Notes: a model not told the origin generated them from the letters alone. Numbered from the stretch's first letter, positions 37,318 to 45,258 are shown. The stretch: 49,625 bases of DNA from an uncultured Faecalibacterium sp. (GCA_900539945.1 UQDV01000016.1:1-49625), one strand, 5' to 3'. Made by a program: numbers and translations.

Positions 37318-38565
37318 TTAAATTTGGACAGATGCTGTGCCCAAGGTGCCCTCTCCCCGGCCTCCCAGACGGCAGCGGAAATCCTGGTAGCCAAAGTGGG
37401 CCAGCCGGGCCAGGCTGCCGTCGGACCGCAAAAGCCAGATATCCGGCAAGGGCATCCCGTTAAAGGTGTTGTTTTTGCAGGTGGTGTAGATGGCCATATC
37501 TCCAAACACCAGCCGCTGGCCCGGGGCCAGCGGGGCCTTGAAGCTGTAGTCTCCCATCACATCTCCTGCCAGGCAGGTGGGGCCGCCCAGCCGCACGGTG
37601 CAGGGCTTTTCGCCGGGTTCTCCGGCATCCAGCAGGGGCGGGCGGTAGGGCATCTCGATAACATCCGGGGTGTGGCAGGCGGCAGAGGTGTCCAGGATGG
37701 CCAGGCTGGTATCCCCGTTGCACAGGGTGTCCAGCACGGTGGTGATCAGATACCCGGCGTTCAGCGCCCAGGCTTCGCCCGGCTCCAGGTACACCTGGAC
37801 GCCGTACTTTGCCTGCACTTGGCAGATGCACTGCTCCAGGGTGGCCAGGTCATAGCCGGGCCGGGTAACGTGGTGGCCGCCTCCAAAGTTCACCCACTTC
37901 ATCTTGGGCAGCAGGTCCCCGAACGTTGCCTCCACCGCTTTCAGGGTCACGGCCAGGGCGTCGGCGTCCTGCTCGCAGAGGGTGTGGAAGTGGAGGCCAT
38001 CCAGCAGCTCCGGCAGCTCCGGGTGGGCCGCCACGGCGGCGTCCCACTGGGCCCGGGTGGTGCCCAGGCGGCTGCCCGGGGCGCAGGGGTCATAGATGGC
38101 ATGCCCCTCCTGGGTGGAGCACTCGGGGTTTACCCGCAGGCCCACGCTTTTGCCGGCGGCCTTGGCTGCCGGGCCAAACTGAGCCAGCTGCCCCGGGGAG
38201 TTGAACACGATGTGGTCGGCGTACTGCAACAGCTCCGCAAACTCGTCTGCCCGGTAGGCAGCGCAGAACACATGGTTCTCCTTTTCCGGCAGCTGCTCCC
38301 GGCCCAGGCGGCTCTCGTACAGGCCGCTGGCCTCGGTGCCTGCCAGGTAGGGGGCCAGCACCGGGTACACATCAAAGTTGGAAAAGGCCTTTTGGGCCAG
38401 CAGGGCCCGGCATCCGGTGCGCTGCTGCAGCTCCAGCATGATCTGACCATTCCGGCGCAGCTGGGCCTCGTCCAGCAGGTAGCAGGGGGTGGGCAGACTT
38501 TGCAGCTGCTGTTCCGTCAGGTTTGCCAGCCCCGCAAAGGCCGGGCGGCGATCCTCCAGCCGCAT
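37318..38565 (-). CDS. nspC: Carboxynorspermidine/carboxyspermidine decarboxylase
   Basis: 415 aa, PLP-dependent alanine-racemase-fold decarboxylase (diaminopimelate decarboxylase relative). The Schiff-base lysine is Lys59 in LLAQKAFSNFD; the PLP/substrate segments HFHTLCEQ, NFGGGHHVT and EPGEAWALNAG are present. It decarboxylates carboxy(nor)spermidine to (nor)spermidine, the last step of the aspartate-semialdehyde-dependent route. Start overlaps the dehydrogenase stop by one base (TGATG). It is the last gene of the polyamine operon. Confidence 0.94.
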   Translation of the reverse strand: MRLEDRRPAFAGLANLTEQQLQSLPTPCYLLDEAQLRRNGQIMLELQQRTGCRALLAQKAFSNFDVYPVLAPYLAGTEASGLYESRLGREQLPEKENHVFCAAYRADEFAELLQYADHIVFNSPGQLAQFGPAAKAAGKSVGLRVNPECSTQEGHAIYDPCAPGSRLGTTRAQWDAAVAAHPELPELLDGLHFHTLCEQDADALAVTLKAVEATFGDLLPKMKWVNFGGGHHVTRPGYDLATLEQCICQVQAKYGVQVYLEPGEAWALNAGYLITTVLDTLCNGDTSLAILDTSAACHTPDVIEMPYRPPLLDAGEPGEKPCTVRLGGPTCLAGDVMGDYSFKAPLAPGQRLVFGDMAIYTTCKNNTFNGMPLPDIWLLRSDGSLARLAHFGYQDFRCRLGGRGEGTLGTASVQI

Positions 38566-39824
38566 CAGTCCACCAGAGCCGGGCTGTGGCTCTCGCTGCG
38601 GGGCAGGCCGTACTTGTCCAGGGCCTCCAGATACGGGTCCGGATCAAACTCCTCTACGGTGTGGACGCCCTTGGTGGTCCACTTGCCGGTCAGCAGCATC
38701 AGGGCACCGCACATGGCGGGCACGCCGGTGGTATAGCTGATGGCCTGGCTGCCTACCTCGCGGTAGCACTCCTGGTGGTCGCAGACATTGTAGATGTAAT
38801 AGGTCTTATCCTTGCCGTCCTTTTTGCCGGTAAAGATGCAGCCGATGTTGGTCTTGCCCTTGGTGCGGGGGCCAAGGCTGGCGGGGTCCGGCAGCAGGGC
38901 CTTCAGGAACTGGATGGGCACGATCTCCTGGCCGTTGAAGTTGACCGGGGTGGTGGACAGCATGCCCACGTCCTCCAGACAGCGCATGTGGTCCAGGTAG
39001 CTCTGGCCGAAGGTCATGAAGAAGCGGATGCGCTTTGCCTCCGGGATGTTCTTTGCCAGAGACTCGATCTCCTCGTGGTGCAGCAGGTACATATCCTTCT
39101 GGCCCACCTGGTCGAAGGTATACTCCCGCTTGATGCTCATGGCCGGGATCTCCACCCAGTGGCCGTTCTCCCAGTAGCTGCCGGGGGCAGACACCTCGCG
39201 CAGGTTGATCTCCGGGTTGAAGTTGGTGGCAAAGGCATAGCCGTGGTCACCGCCGTTGCAGTCCAGGATGTCGATGGTGTCAATGGTGTCGAACTCGTGC
39301 TTCTTGGCGTAGGCGCAGTAAGCCTGGGTGACGCCCGGGTCAAAGCCGCTGCCCAGCAGGGCGGTCAGGCCGGCTTCCTCAAACTTTTTGGCGTAGGCCC
39401 ACTGCCAGCTGTAATCAAAGTAGGCAGAGAAACCGGCCTCCTTGCAGCGCTTCTCGTAGACGGCGCGCCATTCGGGGTCGTCGGTGTTCTCTGGCTCATA
39501 GTTGGCGGTGTCCATGTAGTTGACGCCGCAGGCCAGGCACGCGTCCATGATGGTCAGATCCTGATAAGGCAGGGCGATGTTCATGACCAGGTCGGGCTGG
39601 TAAGCCTTGATGAGGGCAATGACCTCCTCCACCTTGTCGGCGTCCACCTGGGCGGTGGTGATCTTGGTGGCGGTCTTGGGGGCCAGCTCGGCGGCCAGCT
39701 TGTCACACTTTGCCTTGGTGCGGCTGGCGATGCAGATCTCGGTGAACACTTCGGGCACCTGGCAGCACTTGTGGATGGCAACGGAGGCCACGCCGCCGCA
39801 GCCGATGATCAGAACTTTGCTCAT
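38565..39824 (-). CDS. Carboxynorspermidine/carboxyspermidine dehydrogenase (saccharopine dehydrogenase family)
   Basis: 419 aa. N-terminal Rossmann motif GCGGVAS (8-14, IIGCGGVASVAIHKCC) and a saccharopine dehydrogenase C-terminal domain. It joins aspartate semialdehyde to putrescine or diaminopropane by NADPH-dependent reductive condensation. Partner of the decarboxylase downstream. GGAG precedes ATG 39824; 32 nt separate it from the agmatinase gene. Because the operon makes putrescine, carboxyspermidine is the more likely product. Confidence 0.93.
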   Translation of the reverse strand: MSKVLIIGCGGVASVAIHKCCQVPEVFTEICIASRTKAKCDKLAAELAPKTATKITTAQVDADKVEEVIALIKAYQPDLVMNIALPYQDLTIMDACLACGVNYMDTANYEPENTDDPEWRAVYEKRCKEAGFSAYFDYSWQWAYAKKFEEAGLTALLGSGFDPGVTQAYCAYAKKHEFDTIDTIDILDCNGGDHGYAFATNFNPEINLREVSAPGSYWENGHWVEIPAMSIKREYTFDQVGQKDMYLLHHEEIESLAKNIPEAKRIRFFMTFGQSYLDHMRCLEDVGMLSTTPVNFNGQEIVPIQFLKALLPDPASLGPRTKGKTNIGCIFTGKKDGKDKTYYIYNVCDHQECYREVGSQAISYTTGVPAMCGALMLLTGKWTTKGVHTVEEFDPDPYLEALDKYGLPRSESHSPALVD

Positions 39825-39856
39825 GTTGGTTTCTCCTTTATGTCAATGATTTTGAT

Positions 39857-40732
39857 TTATGCCTGAAAGCCGGGCCAGCCTTTATCCAGGGCAATGAGGG
39901 TCTCCCGGAGCACCTTGCAGGCCGTGGCGGTGGACACGCCGGTGGTGTCCAGCGTGGGGGCCAGCTCGTTGAGGTCGGCCGCGATGATGTTGGCCTTGGT
40001 CACGGTGCGGATGGCCTCCAGCAGCTGCAGAAAGCTCACGCCGCCGGCCTCCGGGGTGCCGGTGCCGGGGAAGCAGGAGGGGTCCAGGCAGTCCAGATCA
40101 ATGGTCAGGTACACGGGCACTTTGCTCTCGCACAGCTGCGCGGTGAGCTCGGAAAGGCCGGTGAAGTCGAACTTGTGCATCTCGGTGTGCTGGGCAGCAA
40201 ACTCGAACTCGGCGCGGTCGCCGCTGCGGATGCAGAACTGGTGGATATGGCCGTCGCCCACCAGCTCGTGGCAGCGGCGCAGCACGCAGGCGTGGCTGAG
40301 CTTTGCGCCCAGATAGTCGTCCCGCAGGTCGGCGTGGGCATCGAAGTGGACGATGTGCAGGTCGGGGTATTTCTTCACCGCAGCCCGCACCGCGCCCAGG
40401 GTGACCAGATGCTCGCCGCCCAGCAGCAGCGGGAACTTTCCGTCGTGCAAGATCTCGGCGGCGCGGGCCTCGATGTCGGCCAGAGCGCTCTCGCTGGAGC
40501 CGAAGCACAGCTCCAGGTCGCCGCTGTCAAAGATGTCAAAGTCGGTCAGGTCGGCGTTCTGGTAGGGGCTGTAGGTCTCCAGGCCGTAGCTCTCGTGGCG
40601 GATGGCCGCCGGGCCGAACCGGGCCCCGGGGCGGTAGCTGGTGGTGGAATCGTAGGGGGCACCGTACAGCACGATGCTGGCGGCGCGGTAGCTGCTGTCG
40701 CAGCCGATGAAGTTTTCAATGTTGGGTCGCAT
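39857..40732 (-). CDS. speB: Agmatinase (arginase/ureohydrolase family)
   Basis: 291 aa. Binuclear manganese ligands are visible: GGEH (His108), DAHAD (Asp131, His133, Asp135) and IDLDCLDP (Asp212, Asp214). It hydrolyses agmatine, made by SpeA in the same operon, to putrescine and urea. Start overlaps the speE stop by one base (TGATG), so translation is coupled. Full family length. Confidence 0.95.
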   Translation of the reverse strand: MRPNIENFIGCDSSYRAASIVLYGAPYDSTTSYRPGARFGPAAIRHESYGLETYSPYQNADLTDFDIFDSGDLELCFGSSESALADIEARAAEILHDGKFPLLLGGEHLVTLGAVRAAVKKYPDLHIVHFDAHADLRDDYLGAKLSHACVLRRCHELVGDGHIHQFCIRSGDRAEFEFAAQHTEMHKFDFTGLSELTAQLCESKVPVYLTIDLDCLDPSCFPGTGTPEAGGVSFLQLLEAIRTVTKANIIAADLNELAPTLDTTGVSTATACKVLRETLIALDKGWPGFQA

Positions 40733-41589
40733 CAGTGTTCCTCCACTTCCCGCAGCATCTCTTCGAGGAATGCCGGCAGGTAGAATGCCCCGACGTGCAG
40801 CCGGGTGGTGTAGTAGCGGGTGCGCATGTTCAGCGCCTTCCAGGCGGCTGCGTCCAGATCGTCGATGGGGTGGTATTTCTTGCTGGCAAAGCCGAACAGC
40901 CAGTAGCCCGCCGCAAAGGTGGGGATGTGGGCCTGGTACACCCGGCTGATGGGGAAGGTGGACGCAATGCGCTTGTGGCTGCGCTGCATGGCACTGGCGT
41001 CCTCGGCGTAGAAGGGGCTGCCCTGCTGGTTGACCATGATGCCGTCCTCTTTCAGGGCGTTGAAGCAGCTGCCGTAGAACTCCCGGGTGAACAGGCCCTC
41101 GGAGGGGCCGAAGGGGTCGGAGGAGTCCACGATGATCAGGTCGTATTCCTCCTCGCAGCGGCGGATGAACTTGAGGGCGTTCTCAAAGTAGATGTGGACC
41201 CGGCGGTCGTCCATGCGGCAGGCGTTGCCGGGCAGATAGGCACGGCAGGCCTCCACCACCTGGGGGTCCATCTCCACCAGGTCGATGCGCTCCACCCGGT
41301 CGTAGCGGGTCAGCTCCCGGACCACGCCGCCGTCTCCGGCACCGATGACCAGGATGTCCTTGGCCTCCTTGTGCACGGCCATGGGCACATGGACGATCAT
41401 CTCGTCGTAGATGAACTCGTCGCGCTCGGTCAGCATCACGTTGCCGTCCAGCGTGAGCACCCGGCCAAACTCCGGGGTCTCAAAGATGTCGATGCGCTGA
41501 TAGTCGCTCTGCTTGGAGTAGAGCTGTCTGCTCACCCGGATGCTGTGCTTCACGTCCGGGGTGTGAAACTCGGAAAACCAGAATTCCAT
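40732..41589 (-). CDS. speE: Spermidine synthase (aminopropyltransferase)
   Basis: 285 aa. N-terminal beta domain, then a Rossmann methyltransferase-like fold with GAGDGG (83-88), LVEMDPQ (105-110) and catalytic DSSDPFGPSEGLF (Asp155 onward). It transfers aminopropyl from decarboxylated S-adenosylmethionine to putrescine. GGAGG is found before ATG 41589; 12 nt after speA. No speD (S-adenosylmethionine decarboxylase) is in this operon or window, so its donor must come from elsewhere. Confidence 0.94.
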   Translation of the reverse strand: MEFWFSEFHTPDVKHSIRVSRQLYSKQSDYQRIDIFETPEFGRVLTLDGNVMLTERDEFIYDEMIVHVPMAVHKEAKDILVIGAGDGGVVRELTRYDRVERIDLVEMDPQVVEACRAYLPGNACRMDDRRVHIYFENALKFIRRCEEEYDLIIVDSSDPFGPSEGLFTREFYGSCFNALKEDGIMVNQQGSPFYAEDASAMQRSHKRIASTFPISRVYQAHIPTFAAGYWLFGFASKKYHPIDDLDAAAWKALNMRTRYYTTRLHVGAFYLPAFLEEMLREVEEH

Positions 41590-41601
41590 ATTCGCTCCTC
41601 C

Positions 41602-43068
41602 TTATGCCAGAACGTTCAGGTGTAAGATGTCGGGGTCCTCGGGGCCGGTCATGCTGCAGCCCTTGGCCTTGGCGTACTCGATGTAGTTCAAAATCTCTTT
41701 GGTAATGCGCTCGCCGGGGGCCAGGATGGGGATGCCCGGCGGGTAGCACATGACGAACTCGCTGCACACCATGCCCTCGGTGTCCCGGAGAGGCAGGCTC
41801 TTTTTGGGAGCGTAGAAGGCCTCCTGCGGGCTGGCGGCCACCACGGGGTCGATGTATTCCTGGCTCAGCAGGCCCGCCCCGTCGGTGCGGTAGCGGCGTT
41901 TGATCTCGGCCAGGGCGCTCACCAGCCGTTCCACCTCCTGCGGGCGGTCGCCGATGGACAGGTAGGCCAGGATGTTGCCGATGTCGCCGAACTCAATCTG
42001 GATGTCATATTCGTCCCGCAGGATGTCGTAGACCTCGATGCCCGCCAGACCGATGTCCAGCGTGTGGACGCTGAGCTTGGTGGTGTCAAAGTCGAACACC
42101 GAGTTGCCGTTGCACAGCTCCTTGCCAAAGGCGTAGTAGCCGCCCACGGCGTTGATCTCCTCGCGGGCATACTCGGCCATGTCGGCCACCTGATGGAACA
42201 CCTGCCGCCCCCGCAATGCCAGATTGCGGCGGGAGATGTCCAGGCTGGACATGAGCAGGTAGCTGCCGGAGGTGGTCTGGGTCAGGTTGATGATCTGCCG
42301 CACATAGCCCGGATGCACGTTGGGCCCGATGAGCAGCAGGCTGGACTGGGTGAGGCTGCCGCCGCTCTTGTGCATGGAGACGGACGCCATGTCCGCCCCC
42401 GCTGCCATGGCCGACACCGGCAGGCCGTTGCCAAAGTAGAAGTGGGTGCCGTGGGCTTCATCGGCAAGGCAGAGCATCCCGGCGTCGTGAGCCATCTTGA
42501 CGATGGCCCGCAGGTCGGAGCAGATGCCGTAGTAGGTGGGGTTGTTCACCAGCACGGCCACCGCGTTGGGGTGCTCCTTGATGGCCTTTTCCACCTGCTC
42601 CCGCTTCATGCCCAGCGAGATGCCCAGGCGCTTGTCCACCTCCGGGTTCACATACACCGGCACCGCGCCGCAGAGCACCAGCGCGTTCAGCACGCTGCGG
42701 TGCACGTTGCGGGGCAGGATGATCTCGTCGCCCCGCTTGCAGGCGGTGAGCACCATGCTCTGCACGCTGCTGGTGGTGCCGCCCACCATCAGGAAGGCGT
42801 GGGCCGCGCCAAAGGCGTCGGCGGCCAGTTCTTCTGCTTCCCGGATGACCGACACCGGGTGGCAGAGGTTGTCCAGCGGCTTCATGCTGTTCACGTCCAC
42901 GCCCACGCACTGCTGGCCCAAAAAGGCGGTCAGCTCCGGGTTGCCCCGGCCTCGCTTGTGGCCGGGCACATCAAAGGGCACCACACGCATCTGCCGGAAC
43001 CGCTCCAGCGCTTCGTAAATGGGCGCGCGGCGCTGGTCCAGCCGGAACCGTGTACGGTTCTCACTCAT
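41602..43068 (-). CDS. speA: Arginine decarboxylase, PLP fold type I (Orn/Lys/Arg decarboxylase family)
   Basis: 488 aa. PFDVPGHKRG (31-40) is the family N-terminal signature; LADEAHG (201-207) binds PLP and SMHKSGGSLTQ contains Schiff-base Lys234. Arginine rather than lysine or ornithine is inferred from the agmatinase in the same operon. ATG 43068 has GGAGG upstream. The frame stays open 30 codons further, but that stretch crosses the terminator hairpin and is rejected. First gene of the polyamine operon, with a long structured leader. Confidence 0.92.
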   Translation of the reverse strand: MSENRTRFRLDQRRAPIYEALERFRQMRVVPFDVPGHKRGRGNPELTAFLGQQCVGVDVNSMKPLDNLCHPVSVIREAEELAADAFGAAHAFLMVGGTTSSVQSMVLTACKRGDEIILPRNVHRSVLNALVLCGAVPVYVNPEVDKRLGISLGMKREQVEKAIKEHPNAVAVLVNNPTYYGICSDLRAIVKMAHDAGMLCLADEAHGTHFYFGNGLPVSAMAAGADMASVSMHKSGGSLTQSSLLLIGPNVHPGYVRQIINLTQTTSGSYLLMSSLDISRRNLALRGRQVFHQVADMAEYAREEINAVGGYYAFGKELCNGNSVFDFDTTKLSVHTLDIGLAGIEVYDILRDEYDIQIEFGDIGNILAYLSIGDRPQEVERLVSALAEIKRRYRTDGAGLLSQEYIDPVVAASPQEAFYAPKKSLPLRDTEGMVCSEFVMCYPPGIPILAPGERITKEILNYIEYAKAKGCSMTGPEDPDILHLNVLA

Positions 43069-43102
43069 CTTTTTTTCCTCCGTCCCTGGTTCCAAGACAA
43101 AC

Positions 43103-43144
43103 AAAAAAGCGCAGGTGCCGCACCAAAAAGTGCAGACCTGCGCT
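43103..43144 (-). terminator. Intrinsic terminator inside the speA leader (candidate attenuator)
   Basis: Perfect 9-bp stem AGCGCAGGT (43108-43116) with ACCTGCGCT (43136-43144), inner CTGCAC/GTGC pairing, then six T on the minus strand, 35 nt before the speA start and downstream of the promoter. Transcription must read through it to reach the operon. Confidence 0.8.
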
Positions 43145-43234
43145 TGGAAAAAAGCCATTTTTTGCGCGGAGAAAGCCCCCGGACAAGATGTGCCGGAGCC
43201 ACGGGCCGCGTTTCAGCATGATCCAAAAAGACGG

Positions 43235-43507
43235 GATGATGAGAGTCTATATAGCAATTCTGCTTTTACTGCTCTTTATTGACCGTTTCACATTGACCGT
43301 TTCACAAGTCTGCGCACTGGCTGCACAATTTCATGGTTGTAAAGGAACCAACTTATAAAATTTGAGCTTCTAACTCAATCAATAATGGCGGCTTGCACCG
43401 CCGGTCGGCAGTGGACCCGGCTGTCCGTATGGCCTTAGCCCCGCTGGGCGGTCCATGGGAAAATTGCTTTGAAAAGACCCTGTTCTGCGTCGTCTCTCAA
43501 AATCATC
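43235..43507 (-). ncRNA. Structured leader RNA of the polyamine operon, unknown class
   Basis: The transcript from the promoter at 43512-43540 begins near 43505. Its 5' end (GATGATTTTGAGAG on the minus strand, 43494-43507) can pair with CTCTCATCATC (43235-43245), with one 3-nt bulge, closing a ~270-nt domain. Inside are GGACC/GGTCC helices and a GGCGG/CCGCC hairpin (43380-43460). It matches no riboswitch, T-box, 6S, SRP or RNase P signature that I know. Confidence 0.5.
43278..43305. repeat. Two tandem copies of ATTGACCGTTTCAC
   Basis: Exact 14-bp direct repeats at 43278-43291 and 43292-43305, within the speA leader. Confidence 0.85.
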
Positions 43508-43511
43508 TGTG

Positions 43512-43540
43512 ATTCTATCATGCGCATTGGCAGTTGTCAA
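43512..43540 (-). promoter_or_regulatory. Strong sigma-A promoter of the polyamine leader
   Basis: Minus strand -35 TTGACA (43535-43540), 17-nt spacer, -10 TAGAAT (43512-43517). Predicted start about 437 nt upstream of speA. Confidence 0.82.
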
Positions 43541-43560
43541 TGCTTTTTGACAAAAAATGT

Positions 43561-43701
43561 TCAGCGCCGCTGCTGCCCCAGCCACTGCCAGAGCGCGATG
43601 CCTGCGGCGTCGGCACACTGGCCGTTGAAAAAGTAGATCCAGCTCCAGTCGCCCTCGTGGCAGTACAGGGTGCCCAGGCGGTTGCGGTGCAGCGTTTTCT
43701 G
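43561..43701 (-). pseudogene. C-terminal remnant of an unidentified gene behind the tRNA
   Basis: Codons for TLHRNRLGTLYCHEGDWSW and then IYFFNGQCADAAGIALWQWLGQ, ending in TGA, show strong GC3 coding character. There is no start or ribosome site: the frame runs straight into the tRNA terminator. Probably the tail of a gene lost by deletion; family unknown. Confidence 0.55.
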
Positions 43702-43743
43702 AAAAAAGAAAAGCAGCCCGGAATCGTTCGATTCCAGGCTGCT
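43702..43743 (-). terminator. Terminator behind the tRNA-Leu gene
   Basis: 14-bp stem with one mismatch (43712-43725 with 43730-43743) followed by TTTTCTTTTTT on the minus strand. Confidence 0.88.
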
Positions 43744-43748
43744 TCGGA

Positions 43749-43801
43749 TGCCGGTGGTGGGGGTCGAACCCACACGTGTTATTAGCACAAGGGATTTTGA
43801 G
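43749..43801 (-). tRNA. 3' half of tRNA-Leu(CAA), attachment site of the integrative element
   Basis: On the minus strand this reads CTCAAAATCCC (anticodon CAA at 43797-43799, 3' anticodon stem), a class II variable arm (TTGTGCTAATAACACG), the T arm GTGGGTTCGACCCCCAC and acceptor 3' strand CACCGGCA. The matching 5' half (D arm, GCCGGTG acceptor strand) is absent: the bases beyond the anticodon loop are unrelated. The crossover therefore lies at or near the anticodon loop, and an intact tRNA should be rebuilt at the other end of the element. Confidence 0.82.
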
Positions 43802-43835
43802 TTTTTATCCGCATCTTCCATCTGGTGTCATCCAG

Positions 43836-43853
43836 TGATATCTAATGATATCT
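43836..43853. repeat. Direct repeats TGATATCT, possible integrase arm sites
   Basis: Two copies 10 bp apart (43836-43843 and 43846-43853), 35-50 bp from the tRNA junction, next to CATCTGG/CCAG motifs. The spacing fits arm-type binding sites of a tyrosine integrase. Confidence 0.45.
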
Positions 43854-44050
43854 GGTTCCCACTGTGCAAAGGCAAAATTCACGACTCAACGAACAATAAT
43901 TTGAAATATCCACGATTTTTCGATGCGTTTTTCCTCTACTCTGTTTTTTCGGTTTGGACCGCCCAAATGGAAATTGGAGGGATGTTCAGGAGGGATGCAG
44001 GGCAAAACGCTCCTCTGCTTAGGCACAAAACGAAAGGAAAGTCAAGGATA

Positions 44051-44263
44051 ATGAATCAAAATCAAGCAAAAGAGTATTATAAAAAATTATTTGTGAACTA
44101 TCCTGATGTGCTGTCTGTCGAAGAAGCAACAACTTTACTCGGTTTCAAAAGCCAGACTGCCATCATCAGAAGAATCCATCAACATAGAATTCGCTGCCTG
44201 AAAGTCGGACGATCTTTCATGATTCCGAAAGAATATCTCATCGACTATCTTTTGGATAGCTAA
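44051..44263 (+). CDS. Excisionase-like helix-turn-helix protein
   Basis: 70 aa. Contains a MerR/excisionase-type winged helix (VLSVEEATTLLGFKSQTAIIRRIHQHRIRCLKVGRSFMIPKEYLIDYL). ATG 44051 follows AAAGGAAAG. Its place as the first gene inside the element, next to the attachment site, suggests a recombination directionality factor or a regulator of the following rep-par genes. The longer frame that starts in the tRNA fragment at 43748 is not credible. Confidence 0.8.
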   Translation: MNQNQAKEYYKKLFVNYPDVLSVEEATTLLGFKSQTAIIRRIHQHRIRCLKVGRSFMIPKEYLIDYLLDS

Positions 44264-44286
44264 ATTATATAGCCATTATATTACAT

Positions 44287-44331
44287 AGCGCACCACTTTT
44301 CAATAAGAAAAGAGTGCGCTTTTTATTTTCA
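44287..44331 (+). terminator. Terminator after the excisionase-like gene
   Basis: Stem AGCGCAC ... GTGCGCT with inner CTTTTC/GAAAAG pairs, then TTTTATTTT. Confidence 0.8.
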
Positions 44332-44351
44332 AACGAAAGGCGGTTGATTTT

Positions 44352-44399
44352 TTGAACACAAGCTGGAGCAAAACGTTGAAAAAGCCACATGACCCTTGA
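44352..44399 (+). CDS. Possible 15-aa upstream peptide overlapping the rep start
   Basis: TTG start 12 nt after AAAGGCGG encodes LNTSWSKTLKKPHDP and stops at TGA 44397-44399, 11 bases into the rep gene. The rep ATG has no good ribosome site itself, so translation of this peptide could deliver ribosomes to it. Too short to prove from sequence. Confidence 0.35.
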   Translation: MNTSWSKTLKKPHDP

Positions 44400-45258
44400 C
44401 TACTTTTACGGACAAGCCGGAGAACTGTTTTCATTCTACCGCATTCCCAAGGCTCTTTTTCAGGAGCCACGGTTCCAGAGTCTGTCCACCGATGCAAAAA
44501 CCCTGTACGGCATCCTGCTGGACCGCATGAGCCTGTCTGTGAAAAACGGCTGGCTGGACGAGCAGAACCGGGTGTTCATCATCTTCACGATAGAGGATGT
44601 CAAGAGGGCGTTGTGTTGCGCAGACAACAAAGCGACCAAGCTGCTCCGGGAACTCGAAAAGTTTGGTCTGATTGAACGAAAACGCAGAGGTCTGGGAAAG
44701 CCAAGTTTGGTGTATGTGAAGAACTTTTCGGCAGAATCGTCAAAATCAATATTCCAAAATCGTGATTTTCACGATTCTGGAGGCTTCAAAAACGCAAGTC
44801 AAGACCCTTCAAAATCACGATGTAATAAGACTAAAGAGAATGATACTGAAATGAGTGAGACTGATCCATTCAATTCTGAAGAAGCGGATGGGATGAGCAA
44901 ACGCACCCAACTGGAAGAATATTTTTCTCAGTCTTTGGAGATAGACCTTTTGCTCCGGCTCTGCCCGGATGACAAGGACATTATCTACCAGATCGTAGAC
45001 TTGCTGGTGGACACCTGCGCTACCAACCGTAAGCTGCTGCACATTGCTGGGGACGATAAGCCCGCCGAGGTGGTATGCAGTCGGTTTATGAAGTTGAACG
45101 CCGACCACATCCGCTTTGTGCTGAAGTGCTTTGCAGAGAACAGCAGCCCGATCCGTAACATGAAACAATATCTGCTCGCTTCTCTGTACAACGCGCCCAC
45201 CACCATGCAGCTTTCCTACCAGAACCAAACCAACCACGACTTAGCGAATCGGAGGTGA
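44389..45258 (+). CDS. Replication initiator protein A (RepA_N-type)
   Basis: 289 aa. The N-terminal ~110 residues match the RepA_N initiator fold (FYRIPKALFQEPRFQSLSTDAKTLYGILLDRMSLS, IFTIEDVKRALCCADNKATKLLRELEKFGLIERKRRG), a winged helix that binds origin DNA. A low-complexity middle and a C-terminal domain (about 170-285) follow. In ICEs of this type it supports rolling or theta replication of the excised circle. The stop overlaps the parA start by one base. Confidence 0.85.
   Translation: MTLDYFYGQAGELFSFYRIPKALFQEPRFQSLSTDAKTLYGILLDRMSLSVKNGWLDEQNRVFIIFTIEDVKRALCCADNKATKLLRELEKFGLIERKRRGLGKPSLVYVKNFSAESSKSIFQNRDFHDSGGFKNASQDPSKSRCNKTKENDTEMSETDPFNSEEADGMSKRTQLEEYFSQSLEIDLLLRLCPDDKDIIYQIVDLLVDTCATNRKLLHIAGDDKPAEVVCSRFMKLNADHIRFVLKCFAENSSPIRNMKQYLLASLYNAPTTMQLSYQNQTNHDLANRR

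Noticed and set aside
43069..43158. 30-codon N-terminal extension of speA
   Set aside because: It would pass through the terminator hairpin; the downstream ATG has a good GGAGG and matches the family start.
43069..43510. T-box, 6S, SRP, RNase P or tmRNA in the speA leader
   Set aside because: None of the conserved sequence blocks of these RNAs is present (no AGGGTGG T-box sequence, no GGAAGG SRP loop, no GAGGAAAGTCC of RNase P).
43748..44263. Frame beginning MPVVGVEPTRV upstream of the excisionase-like gene
   Set aside because: Its start lies in the reverse complement of the tRNA; this text is a well-known false call over tRNA genes.
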